Source: Moniliella sp. 'wahieum'
Lineage: Eukaryota; Basidiomycota; Moniliellomycetes; Moniliellales; Moniliellaceae
NCBI GenBank assembly: GCA_003971905.1
Contig: RSEE01000088.1
Coordinates: 234,761 to 298,760 of the forward strand
Reading direction: 5' to 3'
Length of the DNA stretch: 64,000 bases
Below are positions 10,392 through 21,114 of the stretch, piece after piece. The notes beneath the pieces were generated by a model. It saw only the letters and a list, made by a program, of their open reading frames with translations, ran no database searches and was not told the DNA's origin. The position numbers and the translations under genes were made by a program. Each line of letters opens with the position of its first letter. Position 1 is the stretch's first letter.

Positions 10392-12827
10392 TGTTCGCCA
10401 AAGAAGCCGCAGAGCTGTGGAGGGATTCGTCAGAGGAAGGGGGGTTTGGTGGCAGGGAAGAAACAGAACGTTGAACGTTGACTCCCCACAGCCACATGTG
10501 TCCCTATAGTCTTATGAGAGATTTGCGCGATTTGAGCTGAGTACGTTCGCTCCTCTGAATAATCTAGAGGAGCGGGCGTGCCTGGTCAACCTTGTGACCT
10601 AGGTCCACTGAGCTCTTTCGATATAGATCTCCCGAAAAAGGACCCCCCCACGACAGACACCGCCGTTATTACTTTCTTCGTGATGGATGAGCTTCATCCA
10701 TAACCGGTAATCCCGAATGCTCTTTACAACCCCACCCACCCAAACAGCAGGATCGAGCTTATCATCATTAAGATAAAACGGGGCGTGCGAGGTTATACAT
10801 GCACATTTCCTTCATATTTGTAGCGTATTGCTGAAGAGCGTTGGTTGAGATGTGAGAGTACTGAGTGTGGATACACGTGGTGTATGAGCTTGTTGAAGTG
10901 TGGCGGGCAAAGAAGATGCATACATATGATTCTCTTCCGCTCTCTCCTCTCTGTATGTTTCTATAACCCCTTCTCTTCCATGGCGCTCGATCGCATTAAA
11001 ACGTACCGTTACACATGCAATGATTCGCACGTAATACCAAAGTAGAGGAGCGCTGGCGTGAAATTGGACTCAAATGTTCGGCCAGGCACACCCGACCACA
11101 CCCTCACAGATATGGCGGACCATTGGGGCTTATAGTGGTGAACAGGAAGGGACATGAAAAACGTGGGATTATCGATTATCGATCATACTGAGCCACACGT
11201 CTGACCCCACATTCCAGTATGCGCTCCCCACTCTGTCGTTTCATAGTATCATTGCGTTCCTTAATGTCCGCCAACTAACTCCTGAGTCATGTGTGCATGA
11301 AATCGTTCACAAGAACTTAGTACTGACTGTGTGCAGACAGACCGTGGAAACACCTCGCTCCCACTGCCAAGCTCGCTCACATAAGCACAAGGTATGTGCA
11401 TGTTCCTGTAGGGGGAGAGAGAAGAGAGAATCACACGTACGGGGAGACTCCAACCAGTCCTTCGTTTTTTTATCTCTCTTTCATATAATTATAGCTGTTT
11501 CTATATTCATGTAAGAGCTTTGGCCTGACTAAGGACTCTGTTAGTTGTGGTGATGCTTTGGTATAGTATCAGATGCACTGCTTCTGTTCCACTTCAAGCT
11601 TCACCAAAAGACGGAGCCGAGAGACATTCCCTCATCCGCGGTGTAACTAGTATAACTAGGCGAAATAGACGGGGATGATTGAATTAAACCACACACTAAA
11701 TTGCGTTGAATATATATTAGGCGATGTGAATCTTTTCGTCGATCATCGATCACACCTTCTCATCTCGTCAGAAAGCCGTGCTTACCACAACCCATGCAAT
11801 GGGTCCCGGTCCAGCATTCGCCGCACCACCCTTCGTTTTCAGGCTCGCGCGTCGCCAACCCCGACGTAGTACTATAACCTGCAAGTTGGGTACCACGTCG
11901 CCACACAGGAGTACCTTATTTTCTTCCATCCTTCTGGTTTGTTTTAAGGTGAATGCACATTTCACACCGCTATCATCATGATGTTACGGTATACTTAGGA
12001 GGGGTTGCGGCAGCTGTGGGTTTCAGTGTCCTCCTGGACTCACGCACGGACGCGGTATTCTCCTCTCAAATGTTGTTCGGGCGATAACACACTTTTGGTG
12101 GTGGGGAAAGCGGCGACTGCTCCCCGCGTGAGTATACTCTGCCCCAAATCCACTATATATAGCGCGCACTCATATAGTAGTGACTAGTGACGCCCTCTGA
12201 GAGAACACATCCCAGAGAGCAGAGTCGGAATTGGTGGTCGATGAAGACTATAACGGCTTGCTCAAAGGTAGTGGCGTTCGAGCCCAATACGCCTCTCCCT
12301 TCTCAAACCGCGATCGGAAATGCCATATAGGTGATCTTTTTGGCCATAACTATAATACTGTGACCAAATTCTTGCAGTATCCCGAACACAGCCGCATACT
12401 TGAGGATGCGTAGGTGAATAAGGGACGAGCAAAACAGCGGCTGAGAACAAAGAGTGACTGCTCGATACTATAAGTATAGACTTCGGAGATGGAATAACCA
12501 TACAGTGGGAGTTAGTATTTGGACACCTTCAGTCGCCCCTCAAGCTGGAAAGGAGGACGTATCGTCGACTCTTTTTGGGTGTGGGCAGCATTTGACGCGG
12601 CTTTGAAACGCTGCCACATATATGCCAGTTTTTGGTGGCGATGAAGACAGCAGCAGTATATTGTACTGGAAGAGCGATGAGAAATCAATATACCAACACT
12701 ATACGGGGTACTGATATGGCATGCTATCTATCGTTTGTGCCTGTCCGATTCCGCAGAGTCCCTCTCCGTGGTCAGGTGTTGCGAAGACATCTTTCTCGTC
12801 TCCACACCCTTCTCGCGAGCAGCTACC
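10392..12827. other. Gene-poor spacer
   Basis: No supported gene. It begins with GAACGTTGAACGTTGACTCC (10466-10485), sharing the GTTGAACGTTGACTCC core with the site at 4448. ATCGATT-ATCGATC heptads occur at about 11168-11185. ORFs of 60-73 codons have no recognisable features and the composition is more AT-rich than the coding blocks. Confidence 0.5.
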
Positions 12828-12933
12828 TGTCATAGTTTAGCTGATTTCGCTCCCATTCCCAATTTCTTCGTCCGAGCGTCTCGCTCTTTCCCTGTTTCTT
12901 CCCCAGCACCATGTCCTCTGTTCTTGCGGCTCA
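12828..12933 (+). mobile_element. 5' fragment of a Ty3/gypsy LTR
   Basis: TGTCATAGTTTAGCTGAT and the following ~105 bp closely match the start of the LTR at 13182 (TGTCATAGTTTGGCTGAT). Homology ends within ATGTCCTCTGTTCTTGC, after which the sequence switches to integrase-tail coding sequence. This is a truncated LTR fused directly in front of the element's 3' coding end. Confidence 0.75.
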
Positions 12934-13171
12934 TCACGAGGTCGAACATGTCCTCGACTCTCGCCGCAAGCGTCGTGGAGGCCGCATTGAGTACTTTGTT
13001 CACTTCCGGGGCTATCCTGTCCACGAGAGGGAGTGGGTACCGGCTGCGGACATGTCTCATGACGCCGAGCCAGTGGTCCGTTTCCACGCCCTCTACCCCG
13101 ATAAGCCTGTCTCCCATGCCCGCCGACTCGCCCTCTCTCGCCTCCGTCGCCGCCCGGGAGAGGAGGTCTGA
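12911..13171 (+). CDS. Chromodomain from a chromovirus integrase tail
   Basis: An 86-residue open frame whose ATG lies in the LTR fragment and whose body is a chromodomain: HEVEHVLDSRRKR, IEYFVHFRGYP, EREWVPAADM and VVRFHALYP follow the canonical order (E-V-E-x-I-L, Y-x-V-x-W/F-x-G-Y, W-x-P). In Ty3/gypsy chromoviruses this domain ends the integrase and targets insertion to methylated histone H3. Here the stop (13169-13171) is followed at once by a purine tract and an LTR, exactly the 3' end of such an element; no reverse transcriptase, RNase H or integrase core is present. The frame is uninterrupted, so a small free-standing chromodomain peptide is possible, but a relic formed by internal deletion is the simpler reading. 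Confidence 0.75.
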   Translation: MSSVLAAHHEVEHVLDSRRKRRGGRIEYFVHFRGYPVHEREWVPAADMSHDAEPVVRFHALYPDKPVSHARRLALSRLRRRPGEEV

Positions 13172-13181
13172 AAGGGGGCAA
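13171..13181 (+). mobile_element. Polypurine tract of the Ty3/gypsy relic
   Basis: AAAGGGGGCAA lies between the chromodomain stop codon and the TG that opens the LTR, the position used to prime plus-strand DNA synthesis in LTR retrotransposons. Confidence 0.65.
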
Positions 13182-13359
13182 TGTCATAGTTTGGCTGATC
13201 TCGCTCCCATTTCCAATTTCTTCGTTCCGAGCGTCTCGCTCTTTCCCTGTTTCTTCCCAGCACCATGTCCTCTGTTCTTGCTTCTTCCCCACGAACGATT
13301 GCTACACCCCTTGGCCTAGTCCGATCCTGGTCTCCCTCGCCTTAGCCCCGACTGTGACA
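13182..13359 (+). mobile_element. Short LTR (about 178 bp) of a Ty3/gypsy element
   Basis: Begins TGTCATAG and ends CTGTGACA, giving the short terminal inverted repeat TGTCA/TGACA typical of LTRs, and follows a purine tract. Its first ~105 bp are duplicated at 12828-12933. The flanking pentamers (CTACC before the upstream fragment, CTATT after this LTR) are similar but not identical, so no clean target-site duplication is left. Confidence 0.7.
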
Positions 13360-13783
13360 CTATTATACCAACTCGTGCGTTAGTACTCCTGCCTCAGAAA
13401 GCTTGAACGTGATGCTTAAGGATGCTGAAAATGACCTTAATGGCCTTCCTATGGCCGGATGGAAAAGGCCCCTGGACCTGTGACGGCGTTCTTCCCGTGA
13501 GCGACACGAGCATGAACGCCCACGGAGTCACTCTGAGGAGATCAGATAGATGATAGTACGCTAATATAATTAAGCCTCGTTTGGTACGCAATAGCTCCAG
13601 CCACTGCGTCTGTGCTGGCTGAGGCCGTCCCGCTGCCGCGGCTGAAAGTTGAAATGCGTCAAGGGCGCAGCCATCCGGGAAACAATGCAATCCGGATCAA
13701 ATTACCCCGCATCCTGCTCTGAATCCCAGAAACGGGTGAGCTCGGGATCATCGATGACACTATGCAACCTGCAGGTGGGCTCG
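13360..13783. other. Spacer between retroelement relic and RPL4
   Basis: No gene seen. Moderately GC-rich unique sequence; only a random ORF on the minus strand (13394-13690). Confidence 0.5.
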
Positions 13784-13795
13784 CCTAGGGTTAGG
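13784..13795. promoter_or_regulatory. Telomere-like box upstream of RPL4
   Basis: CCTAGGGTTAGG lies about 215 bp before the RPL4 start and contains TAGGGTTA, equivalent to 1.3 telomere repeats. The same TAGGGTT core occurs upstream of RPS29 and between RPL15 and RPL5. Tbf1/Rap1-type factors bind such boxes at ribosomal-protein genes in other fungi; binding here is inference. Confidence 0.5.
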
Positions 13796-14009
13796 AAGGC
13801 GCAATAAACATCCGCAGCGGGCAGGCGGCTCGTCTGTGGATGTTTCTATTCAGAACCCCTGCATGGCGCCTGTGTGGCTGCCCCCCTGTGGTTCGTCCCG
13901 ACCGCCCCGCCGCTTTGGGCTTCCCACCCAACATCGACTCGAGTGAGTATCGCGCGGCGTGCAGCTGTCCTGGTTGGTGGTCCTGACTTCTCTGTCTCCA
14001 GCCAGACTC

Positions 14010-15163
14010 ATGGCCTCCGTGCGACGATGTCAGTGTGCGCGTGCTGACGGCAGCGCTAGCGGTGCGAGCCTGCCCTTGCCCCGCCGTCCTTACCGCGCCG
14101 ATTCGCTCGGACGTGGTGCAGATCACCTACACAGGTGGCCAAGAACAAGCGTCAGCCGTACGCCGTTTCGACCAAGGCTGGTCACCAGACCTCGGCTGAG
14201 TCGTGGGGCACGGGCCGTGCCTTGGCTCGTATTCCCCGCGTCGGTGGCTCGGGCACGCACCGTGCTGGCCAGGCTGCGTTTGGTAACATGGCCCGTGGCG
14301 GTCACATGTTTGCCCCCACCAAGGTGTGGCGCCGCTGGGGGTGAAGACCAACCAGAACCAGAAGCGGGTTGCCACCGCTTCGGCCCTGGCTGCGCGGCTG
14401 TCCGTCGCTGGTTCTTGCCCGTGGCCACCGCGTGGAGCAGGTGGCTGAGGTGCCCCTCGTTGTCCCCACCGAGGTCGAGTCCTACTCGAAGACCAAGGAG
14501 GCTGTCGCCCTCCTCAAGGCTCTGACGCGTACGATGACGTGCTCAAGGTGTCCAACTCGCGCAAGATCCGCGCTGGTCAGGGCAAGCTGCGCAACCGTCG
14601 TCACGTCCAGCGCCGTGGCCCCCTTGTGGTCTACAACGAAGACAAGGGCATCTACCGTGCCTTCCGCAACCTTCCTGGTGTGGAGCTCGTGTCGGTTCAC
14701 CGGCTCAACCTTCTCCAGCTCGCGCCTGGTGGTCACCTCGGTCGCTTTGTGATCTGGACGGAGGCTGCCTTTAAGCAGCTTGACTCGATCTTTGGCACGT
14801 ACGACGCTGCCTCGGCCCAGAAGAAGGGCTTTGTTCTGCCCCGCGCCAAGATCACCAACACGGACGTGTCGCGCCTGCTTGCGTCGGAGGAGATCCGGGC
14901 TGTGCTCCGTCCTGCCGGCCCCAAGGCGACCAAGCGTCCCTTCACCCAGAAGAAGAACCCGCTGCGCAACAAGTTCGTCATGGACCGCCTCAACCCTTAC
15001 GCTAAGGTTCAGCGCAAGATTGGGCTGAGATTCGTGCTGCCAAGGCGGCTGGCACCTACAAGCCGGCTGCCAAGCCTGCCAAGCTGGCTCTCAACCCAAG
15101 TTCCTCGAGTTCTTCACGCTCCCTAAACGGGGCTCGACCGTCGATGTTTGTTGGGAACTCTGA
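14010..15163 (+). CDS. RPL4: 60S ribosomal protein L4 (uL4)
   Basis: Core protein of the large ribosomal subunit, lining the exit tunnel. The sequence encodes, through several frames, [109 protein letters not shown] and [10 protein letters not shown], the unmistakable order of eukaryotic L4. A pyrimidine-rich CTCTGTCTCCAG just before the ATG suggests a spliced 5' leader. There are 1-nt frameshifts near 14085 (CCCC run), near 14340, 14390, 14530, 15030 and 15095. Such an essential gene is unlikely to be broken, so these are treated as assembly errors. The stop is at 15163 if the CCC run near 15096 lacks a base, or at 15126 if not. Confidence 0.93.
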
Positions 15164-16869
15164 TCGTTGCTCGCACTTCGCCCAAGCAGAGGTTTTGGTG
15201 TGTGCCAGCTTGTCTGGTACGCTGTGCTGTGCCTACGGTTCTCATGGGTTGATTTGAGCCTAGTGCATTTTGTATACACAATCTTACCAAAAAACTTGAG
15301 GATTCTCCTCTCTTATGCCTACCCTAAACCCCTCATCTCGATTGCCCATCTTCTCATTATGTGCTCAGATATATACGCTCTCCCCTGGGCAATCTGTGGC
15401 GGTTGTAGGTGTGACTTGTACTGCTATAACTCAGTTCGGTTTTGATGCCCGGTATCTTGAAGGGTCTGGATAGGTTCTGTTTTGATGCAACCTAAAATAA
15501 TGGGACGCTAGATTGCTCGGACGCGCGGAGCACAGTTTCATCCATTTGATGGGATCGTTGCAGTGGTTTCGCTTATGCAGATTTAGATTCGAGACAATGC
15601 CTAGCCGCATTCGCTCGTGCCGGCGGCAGAGGAATGTGAAGCTTTTGTGAAGCTGATAAAGCTTGAAGCTTATGAAGCTTCGTCTTCTCAAGCTTCAAAA
15701 AACCCTTGATGTGGTGCGCGCGAGCAACTCGTGGCGCATCCATTTCCGTGAGAAGCTAACTCTCTTGGCGCAATGTGGAGACGACAATGATCAATGAGGC
15801 GCGAAGGGAGCGATGTAGTGCCAAGGCGAATGACTCATGCCGCCGAATTCGAGGGACGTTCTGTGGTCTTGGCGCTTGCGCGCTGGTGGGGGAACTTGAT
15901 TGTGGCGGGCGTGGACCGTGTGCTACGAGGGTGGTTGGGCGTACGTTGACCCCATCTGCAATGAGCGTGAGCGATTGCATGTGAGCGCGTGGGCGCATAT
16001 GATCGATGATCACAGCAGTGTGGTGTTCCATCAAGATGGGCATATGAGGCGTAAGGCATGCGCGGCAGCTGTGGGTTTGGGCGCGCGATGCTATCGGCTG
16101 GACGCATCCGCTTGCCTTATTTTGGCCTTTACTTTTGCTCGCCAGAGCAGTCCTGATAATCGATAAGGCCCACTCAGGCCGACTATGTACCAGGGCCTAA
16201 CCAAGTCCTAAAGCTAAAACGTCGAACCTAAACCGGTGGCCTGGGTCAGAACGACCGAGTTGCCATTCGGAGGAAGAGGGGAAGAAGCGGCATAGAATGG
16301 ACCCAGTTTTCTGTTAGCCCGCCAGCGCCCTGCCAGGCACATGCGCACGTGGGCGCAGGCGGATATTAGTGTTTCCGCAGGCGTGCGGCTGCCGCGGCGT
16401 GGCGATTAACGATTGGATGCCTGGCTGCCCGCAGGAGATAACCGATCGATAGTCGATGGGCGCTACAGCACGTCCCTCCACACCGGCGTCGTGCGCAGCT
16501 GCCACGGCGAGGCTCGGCACAAGCTGCGCAAACGCCGCACTCGGCGGCTGCGGGCTGGGGAGGAGTGCGCACGGCGCCAGTGTGTGACGCATGCGGTGGG
16601 GGAGGCCGAGGAGCGGTGTTGGGGCGGGCGGGACCGCGGGGACAGCGGACTGCGGTGCTGCGCTGCGCCTCGGGGGGTCCAGGCACTGCGGTGCAGCGCC
16701 CTGCAGCAGCACCGCCACCCAGTGCCCCCACGCGTGCGCCGGAGTATTTCGCAGCGCACTTAGTGCTTGACCCAGTCGACCAGTCACCAGTGCTCTGTAG
16801 CAGCAGCCCCTCTGCCCAGCCTCTGTCCCTCCCTTAGTCCTCCTCCCCCACCACCCCCCCGCCTTCTCC
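15164..16869. other. Spacer with AAGCTT-type array
   Basis: No gene supported. An AAGCTTG/AAGCTTA/GAAGCTTC cluster occupies about 15636-15697. The 16.3-16.87 kb part is very GC-rich with long random ORFs on both strands typical of high GC. It probably contains the promoter of the downstream plus-strand gene. Confidence 0.45.
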
Positions 16870-18669
16870 ATGGCCCAGCAGCTCTTGGACCAGCCATCCG
16901 CATCCGCCGCCTCCCCCCCCTTCAGCCCGCTCGGTCTTGTCCAGGCCAGCCACGCCCCCAGCGCCAGCCATGCCCCCCTCCCTCCCGCCGCCCCCTCGCC
17001 CTCCGACAGCCTCGGGCCCATGACCCCCGCCAGCGCCCTCGTCCTCATCGGCCTTGCCAAAGCGTCCCCCTCCGCCTCGCCGCTGCCCCCCCTGCCTGCG
17101 TCCTCGTCCCCCGCGTCCGCCGGCCTCCCAGCTCGGCCGCTCCAACGGTCGTCGGCGTGCCTCCCTCGTCGCTGCACAGCACCAGTGATGCCGAAGACCC
17201 CGCCACCGACGTGGAGATGGACGACCTGGCCAGCCTCCCTCCGCTAGACCCTGCTGCGCTGATCCACATGCCCACCCTGGCATCCCAGCCTCCCAGCTCC
17301 GCAGGCCGCTCGATATCCCCATCGCGCTGAGCCGCACCGGCCTCAGCGCCATCAGCCCGCCCTTGGCGCCTGCCATGGGCCGTGTTGGGCCACCCCACTA
17401 CTTTATGCGCTCTCCTGCCCTCGCCGCTGCGCTCTCCCCCGCCCTTGCCGCCTCAGCTCCTGCCCTCATTACCTCGGCCGCTTCGATCAGCGCTGCTTCT
17501 CATCCCAACCAGAGTGCTGTCCCTCCCAGTCCGTTGTTGACTTCGATTGGCACAGTGGATGCTACGCCGGCACTCTCTGAACCGGACCTGATCCCGACCA
17601 AAGATGGGCGGGAGGAAGTGATCCCTTCTGATGGCCCTCTCTCGGGCCCCTCGGTCGAGGCTCTCCGAGCCTTGGCAGCCGGTTCCGGGAAGCAGGCTGC
17701 GGCGGTGCGTGCCAAATATGGTCGGGAAAAACGACAATCGATTGCCCAGGGCCGGCGTGCCGGCAAGTTCTTGTCCTTGTCGGCCGAGGAACAGACGGAC
17801 TTGTTTGCCTCGATTGGCAAGGCGAAAAAGCGCACCGTGTCGGACGCCAACAAGCTCCCACTCTCAACGGGGCGCCGCGGGATCCCGCGCCCACTCCCGA
17901 CGCTGGAAGAGCTGCAGTCGATCCAGGAGGAAGTTCGTAGGCGTGATCAATGGCGCTCCTTTGGCTTGATCAACGATGAAGTCGAGTCGGACTCGGGCGA
18001 CCGGCGACCCAACCTAAAGCCTGCCAAGGGCAAAATGCTTCGCTCGATTCCTTGTCTGTTTGTCGCCGACATTGGGCTCGCCCTCCCCTTTTATCGTGAA
18101 ATCCTTGGCTTTGTCAACGTGGCCAAACCGGAGAAACATATGGCCATGATCAGCCGCACCCCGACTGGCCGCTCCATCCTTCGCGGCGGGAAGAAGGTGT
18201 GCAGATCTTGCTCCGGACCTCATTTGGTTCTTATGGCCTGGCCCCTGGCGCTACGCCCTCGGATGCTCCGCGGCTGGTACCGACAGCACTCTGGATTGAG
18301 GTGGAAAGTGTGGACGAGATCTTTGATGAGATTTATGTCAAGTGCAGGAAAACGGATCCGGTCGAACACAGCTACTTCCCCATGCTTTCCTTTGGCAAGG
18401 CCCAACTCCTTGGCCGCACCCAAAACACACCCTTTGGCACGCGCGAGATCCGCGTTCACGATCCAGATGCCAACATACTTATCTTTTTCCAAGAGCTGCG
18501 CCCTGAACCGCCTCTGCCGACCGACACCAAGGTTCGCGGCCCCCTTCCGTCCGCGCTTCCGCGGACGTGGTCGGCGGTAAGCTGCTCTTATTTACTCTTC
18601 TTGCTCTCTGCTTGCTTGCATACTTGCGCGTCGCACACCACTTTGATACGTATCCGCCCCGCTACCTAA
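16870..18669 (+). CDS. Disordered protein with a C-terminal VOC (glyoxalase-like) domain
   Basis: The N-terminal ~300 residues are rich in Ala, Pro and Ser and look disordered. A basic middle part follows (EALRALAAGSGKQAA, RAKYGREKRQSIAQGRRAGK), then LPTLEELQSIQEEVRRR. The end is a single VOC-fold module: MLRSIPCLFVADIGLALPF, YREILGF, TALWIEVESVDEIFDEIY, GKAQLLGR, TREIRVHDPDANILIFFQE. This matches glyoxalase/bleomycin-resistance/dioxygenase superfamily domains (beta-alpha-beta-beta-beta, with a metal-type Glu/Asp near the end). Frames shift near 17170, 17330 and 18195. After FFQELRP the reading is uncertain: an intron from GTAAGCTGC (about 18577) to CTCTAG (about 18694) is possible, otherwise it stops at 18669. 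Substrate unknown; the basic linker could suggest nucleic-acid or nuclear association. Confidence 0.65.
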
Positions 18670-19014
18670 TGGCATCATCCTCCCCCAACTCTAGGTGGTG
18701 AGAGGCTATGAACTCTTCCTCTGGCTGTACCGTCCTTGCTGTACCCCCGTATTGCCCGACTCATGCTGGCCATGGCCACTCTTTCTTGCTTGTTACTTGA
18801 ATCGCATTTTGTTGTCCTCCTCTCAACCCCGCTCCAGATCTCCCAATAAGGTGCGACTACAACTACACATGTATGCATGGGTAATGGCATTTCCGGCACA
18901 GTTAAGGCAAACATGAGGTGATAGTTCCAAAGCAGGCCCGGCGACTGAAGACCATCGCAGGCAGGAGGGGGGGAAGCGGCACAAAGAGGAAAAGACGAAC
19001 GGGAGGGGGGAGAA
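18670..19014. other. Short intergenic stretch
   Basis: Between a plus-strand and a minus-strand gene that converge here; probably shared 3' sequence. 18695-18916 could be a terminal exon of the VOC-domain gene. Nothing else seen. Confidence 0.4.
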
Positions 19015-20855
19015 TCAAGTTCGTCGCCGCTTGATCACGCGCCGAATCCGAGCCAGGTCATCTTCGACCTGGGCCGGCTCGGCCGGGGCCAAGGAGGCAA
19101 GCGACTTGCGCTCTTCCCACTTGAGCCGGCCTGCCACGCCCGCTGCGACGGTCGCGGCTAGCACCGACGCGGGCGCATGCGTACCCGCAGCAAACGATAC
19201 CGTCTGTCCCGCCGCCGCGCCGTCGGGCACCTCGTTGGCTGTGTCCGCTGTGGTAGCTATCGTTGCCGCACGCGGTTTCTTGCCCCCTTGACCACGGCCC
19301 TTGCCTCCATGCGCGCCAGGGCCAACAATGATCACGCCCTGGTCACTGACGCGGCCATCCAGAAGGCCGTTCATCACCCCACCACCGCCAAAGGGCGTTC
19401 CTGCTTCTCCTCCCAACCCAAGCAGGTCGAGGACAGTGGCCGGGTCCAAGCGCACACCGCAGGGTCCGCGGTCCAGCCCACCCAGTGCATCTTCCACGTT
19501 TTCTTCGTCGCCTTTGATCGTCTGTTCGTCGGTCGCTGCGCGCTTGGAGCTCCCCTGGCAGTGCCTTTCTTCTTCCGGGCCCGAGGCAGAGGACTGAACC
19601 GAGGCGCTTGTAGCGCCGGACGGAATGGGACGATCAAATTGCAGCCCCAATCGGCCGGCAGTGACGAGGATGAAAATGTCCGAAGGTGAAAAGCCCAGTT
19701 TGTCCAGCAGGCCCATTCCTTTGGTGGCCAGGCCGAGGGGACCCGTGCCCGGATTGATCCCTTGCCTGGGCCCGACGACCGGGGCCAGATCGGGGGTGTG
19801 GGTGCCCTCGTCATCTGGTGCGGCACCGCGATTGGTTCGAGCCTTGCGCAGGTTGCGCGTCGCGTGGCTCCGCTGGGATTGGTCCGCCGACGCATCGGGA
19901 AAGCCATCATGTTTCTTCTCGTCGGCGTAGAGCGTGCGCTGCTCTTCGATCTGAAGCAAGATCTTGCTCTTGGCCCGGTCGGTAGCCAGCTGCGCCTCCT
20001 CGTCCCATCGCGCCAAGTCGGCCTCCACCTGCACCTGCACCTTGTCGAGCAAGTACTGGTGGAAGAGCTGGGCGTGAGAAAGCAGAGTGTCCCGCTTGAT
20101 GGTTAATTGGGCCGCTGCCAACTGGTATTCTCGATCGAGTGACGGCGTGAGGGTCAGCGTGTCTTGCTGCTCGTTTACCGCCTTGTTCAGCTCCGATGCA
20201 TACCTGCACGCCCCAACCCAAGTCAGATAACATGTAGCAACGAGGCACACAACAGGCTCAAATCAACGTACCACTCGCGTTCCGCGCACGCGTCTTGGTG
20301 TTGCCGTTCGATGCGCCCCAAGACCTCGCGCCGCTTCTGGTGCTTCTTGCTCTCCATCAACGCGGCCGGAGCTGGTACGGGAGCCGGCGCCCCGGCGCCC
20401 GACGTGGTCGCAGGTACCTTTCCGGCTGCTGTCTTGCGCTTGCGAGGCCTGGCCGGCTTATCGGCGCCGCGGCGGGCGGGGTGGGGCTTGGTCCCCATGG
20501 ACGGGGCCGAGGGGGCGCCGGGCGGAGCGGGGCCGGCGTCGGGGCCAGCACCGCGCCCGGGGGCGGGGGGGCGGCGGACGAGCCGGGCCGTGCGGCAGGC
20601 ACACCGGGCATGGCATAATGCTCGACGTACGCGGGCGGGGGGTAGCGTGGGTCGGAGGGCGGGAGGCCGGGCGCAGGCGCACGCGGCATGGCGGGCACGC
20701 CCCAGGGCGGAGGCGGCGCGTACTCGGGCAGCGGGTAGGCGGGCGCGTAGCCGGCGGCCATGCTGGCGCCGGGCGGGAGCGCAATGGGCATGTAGGGGCG
20801 CCCGGGCGGCGGCGCGGGCGGGCCAGAGCGTGGGTACGAGTCGGCCTGCAGCATG
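19015..20855 (-). CDS. Sds3-like histone deacetylase corepressor subunit
   Basis: Probable subunit of a Sin3/Rpd3-type histone deacetylase complex. From the ATG at 20855: a Pro/Ala/Tyr-rich low-complexity region of ~130 residues, a basic stretch (RPRKRKTAAGK), then a long predicted coiled coil. The coil begins ESKKHQKRREVLGRIERQHQDA, crosses an intron (TG|GTACGT...TGCAG|GTATGC, about 20271-20203) to YASELNKAVNEQQ, and continues LDREYQLAAAQL, RDTLLSHAQLFHQYLLDKV and LARWDEEAQLATDRAKSKI. This spacing of short-loop helices resembles the Sds3/Dep1 family. The tail is Gly/Ala-rich and ends in DDLARIRRVIKRRR. One frameshift lies near 20500. The family call rests on pattern resemblance only; an unrelated coiled-coil nuclear protein is possible. 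Confidence 0.6.
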
Positions 20856-21114
20856 CCTAAGAGCAGGAGGAGTACTAGGACGAGTATATCAGTGCCCACG
20901 CGATACTTACTCGTGCTCAAGCTACGCTCCCTCCGCTCAACGCCGCCCCCCACTATCTGCTTCCGCCCGGCGCGCCATTCCGCCCGCCGCCCCGCGCTCC
21001 CGCCGGCACAGCAGCTGTGTGGTGCGCATTACTAATTCCGCAGCCTGCCTCGCCTGCCCGCCCGCTGCCGCCCGCCGCTGCCCCCCCCACCATCCCCCCC
21101 CCGCCGCACGCGCC

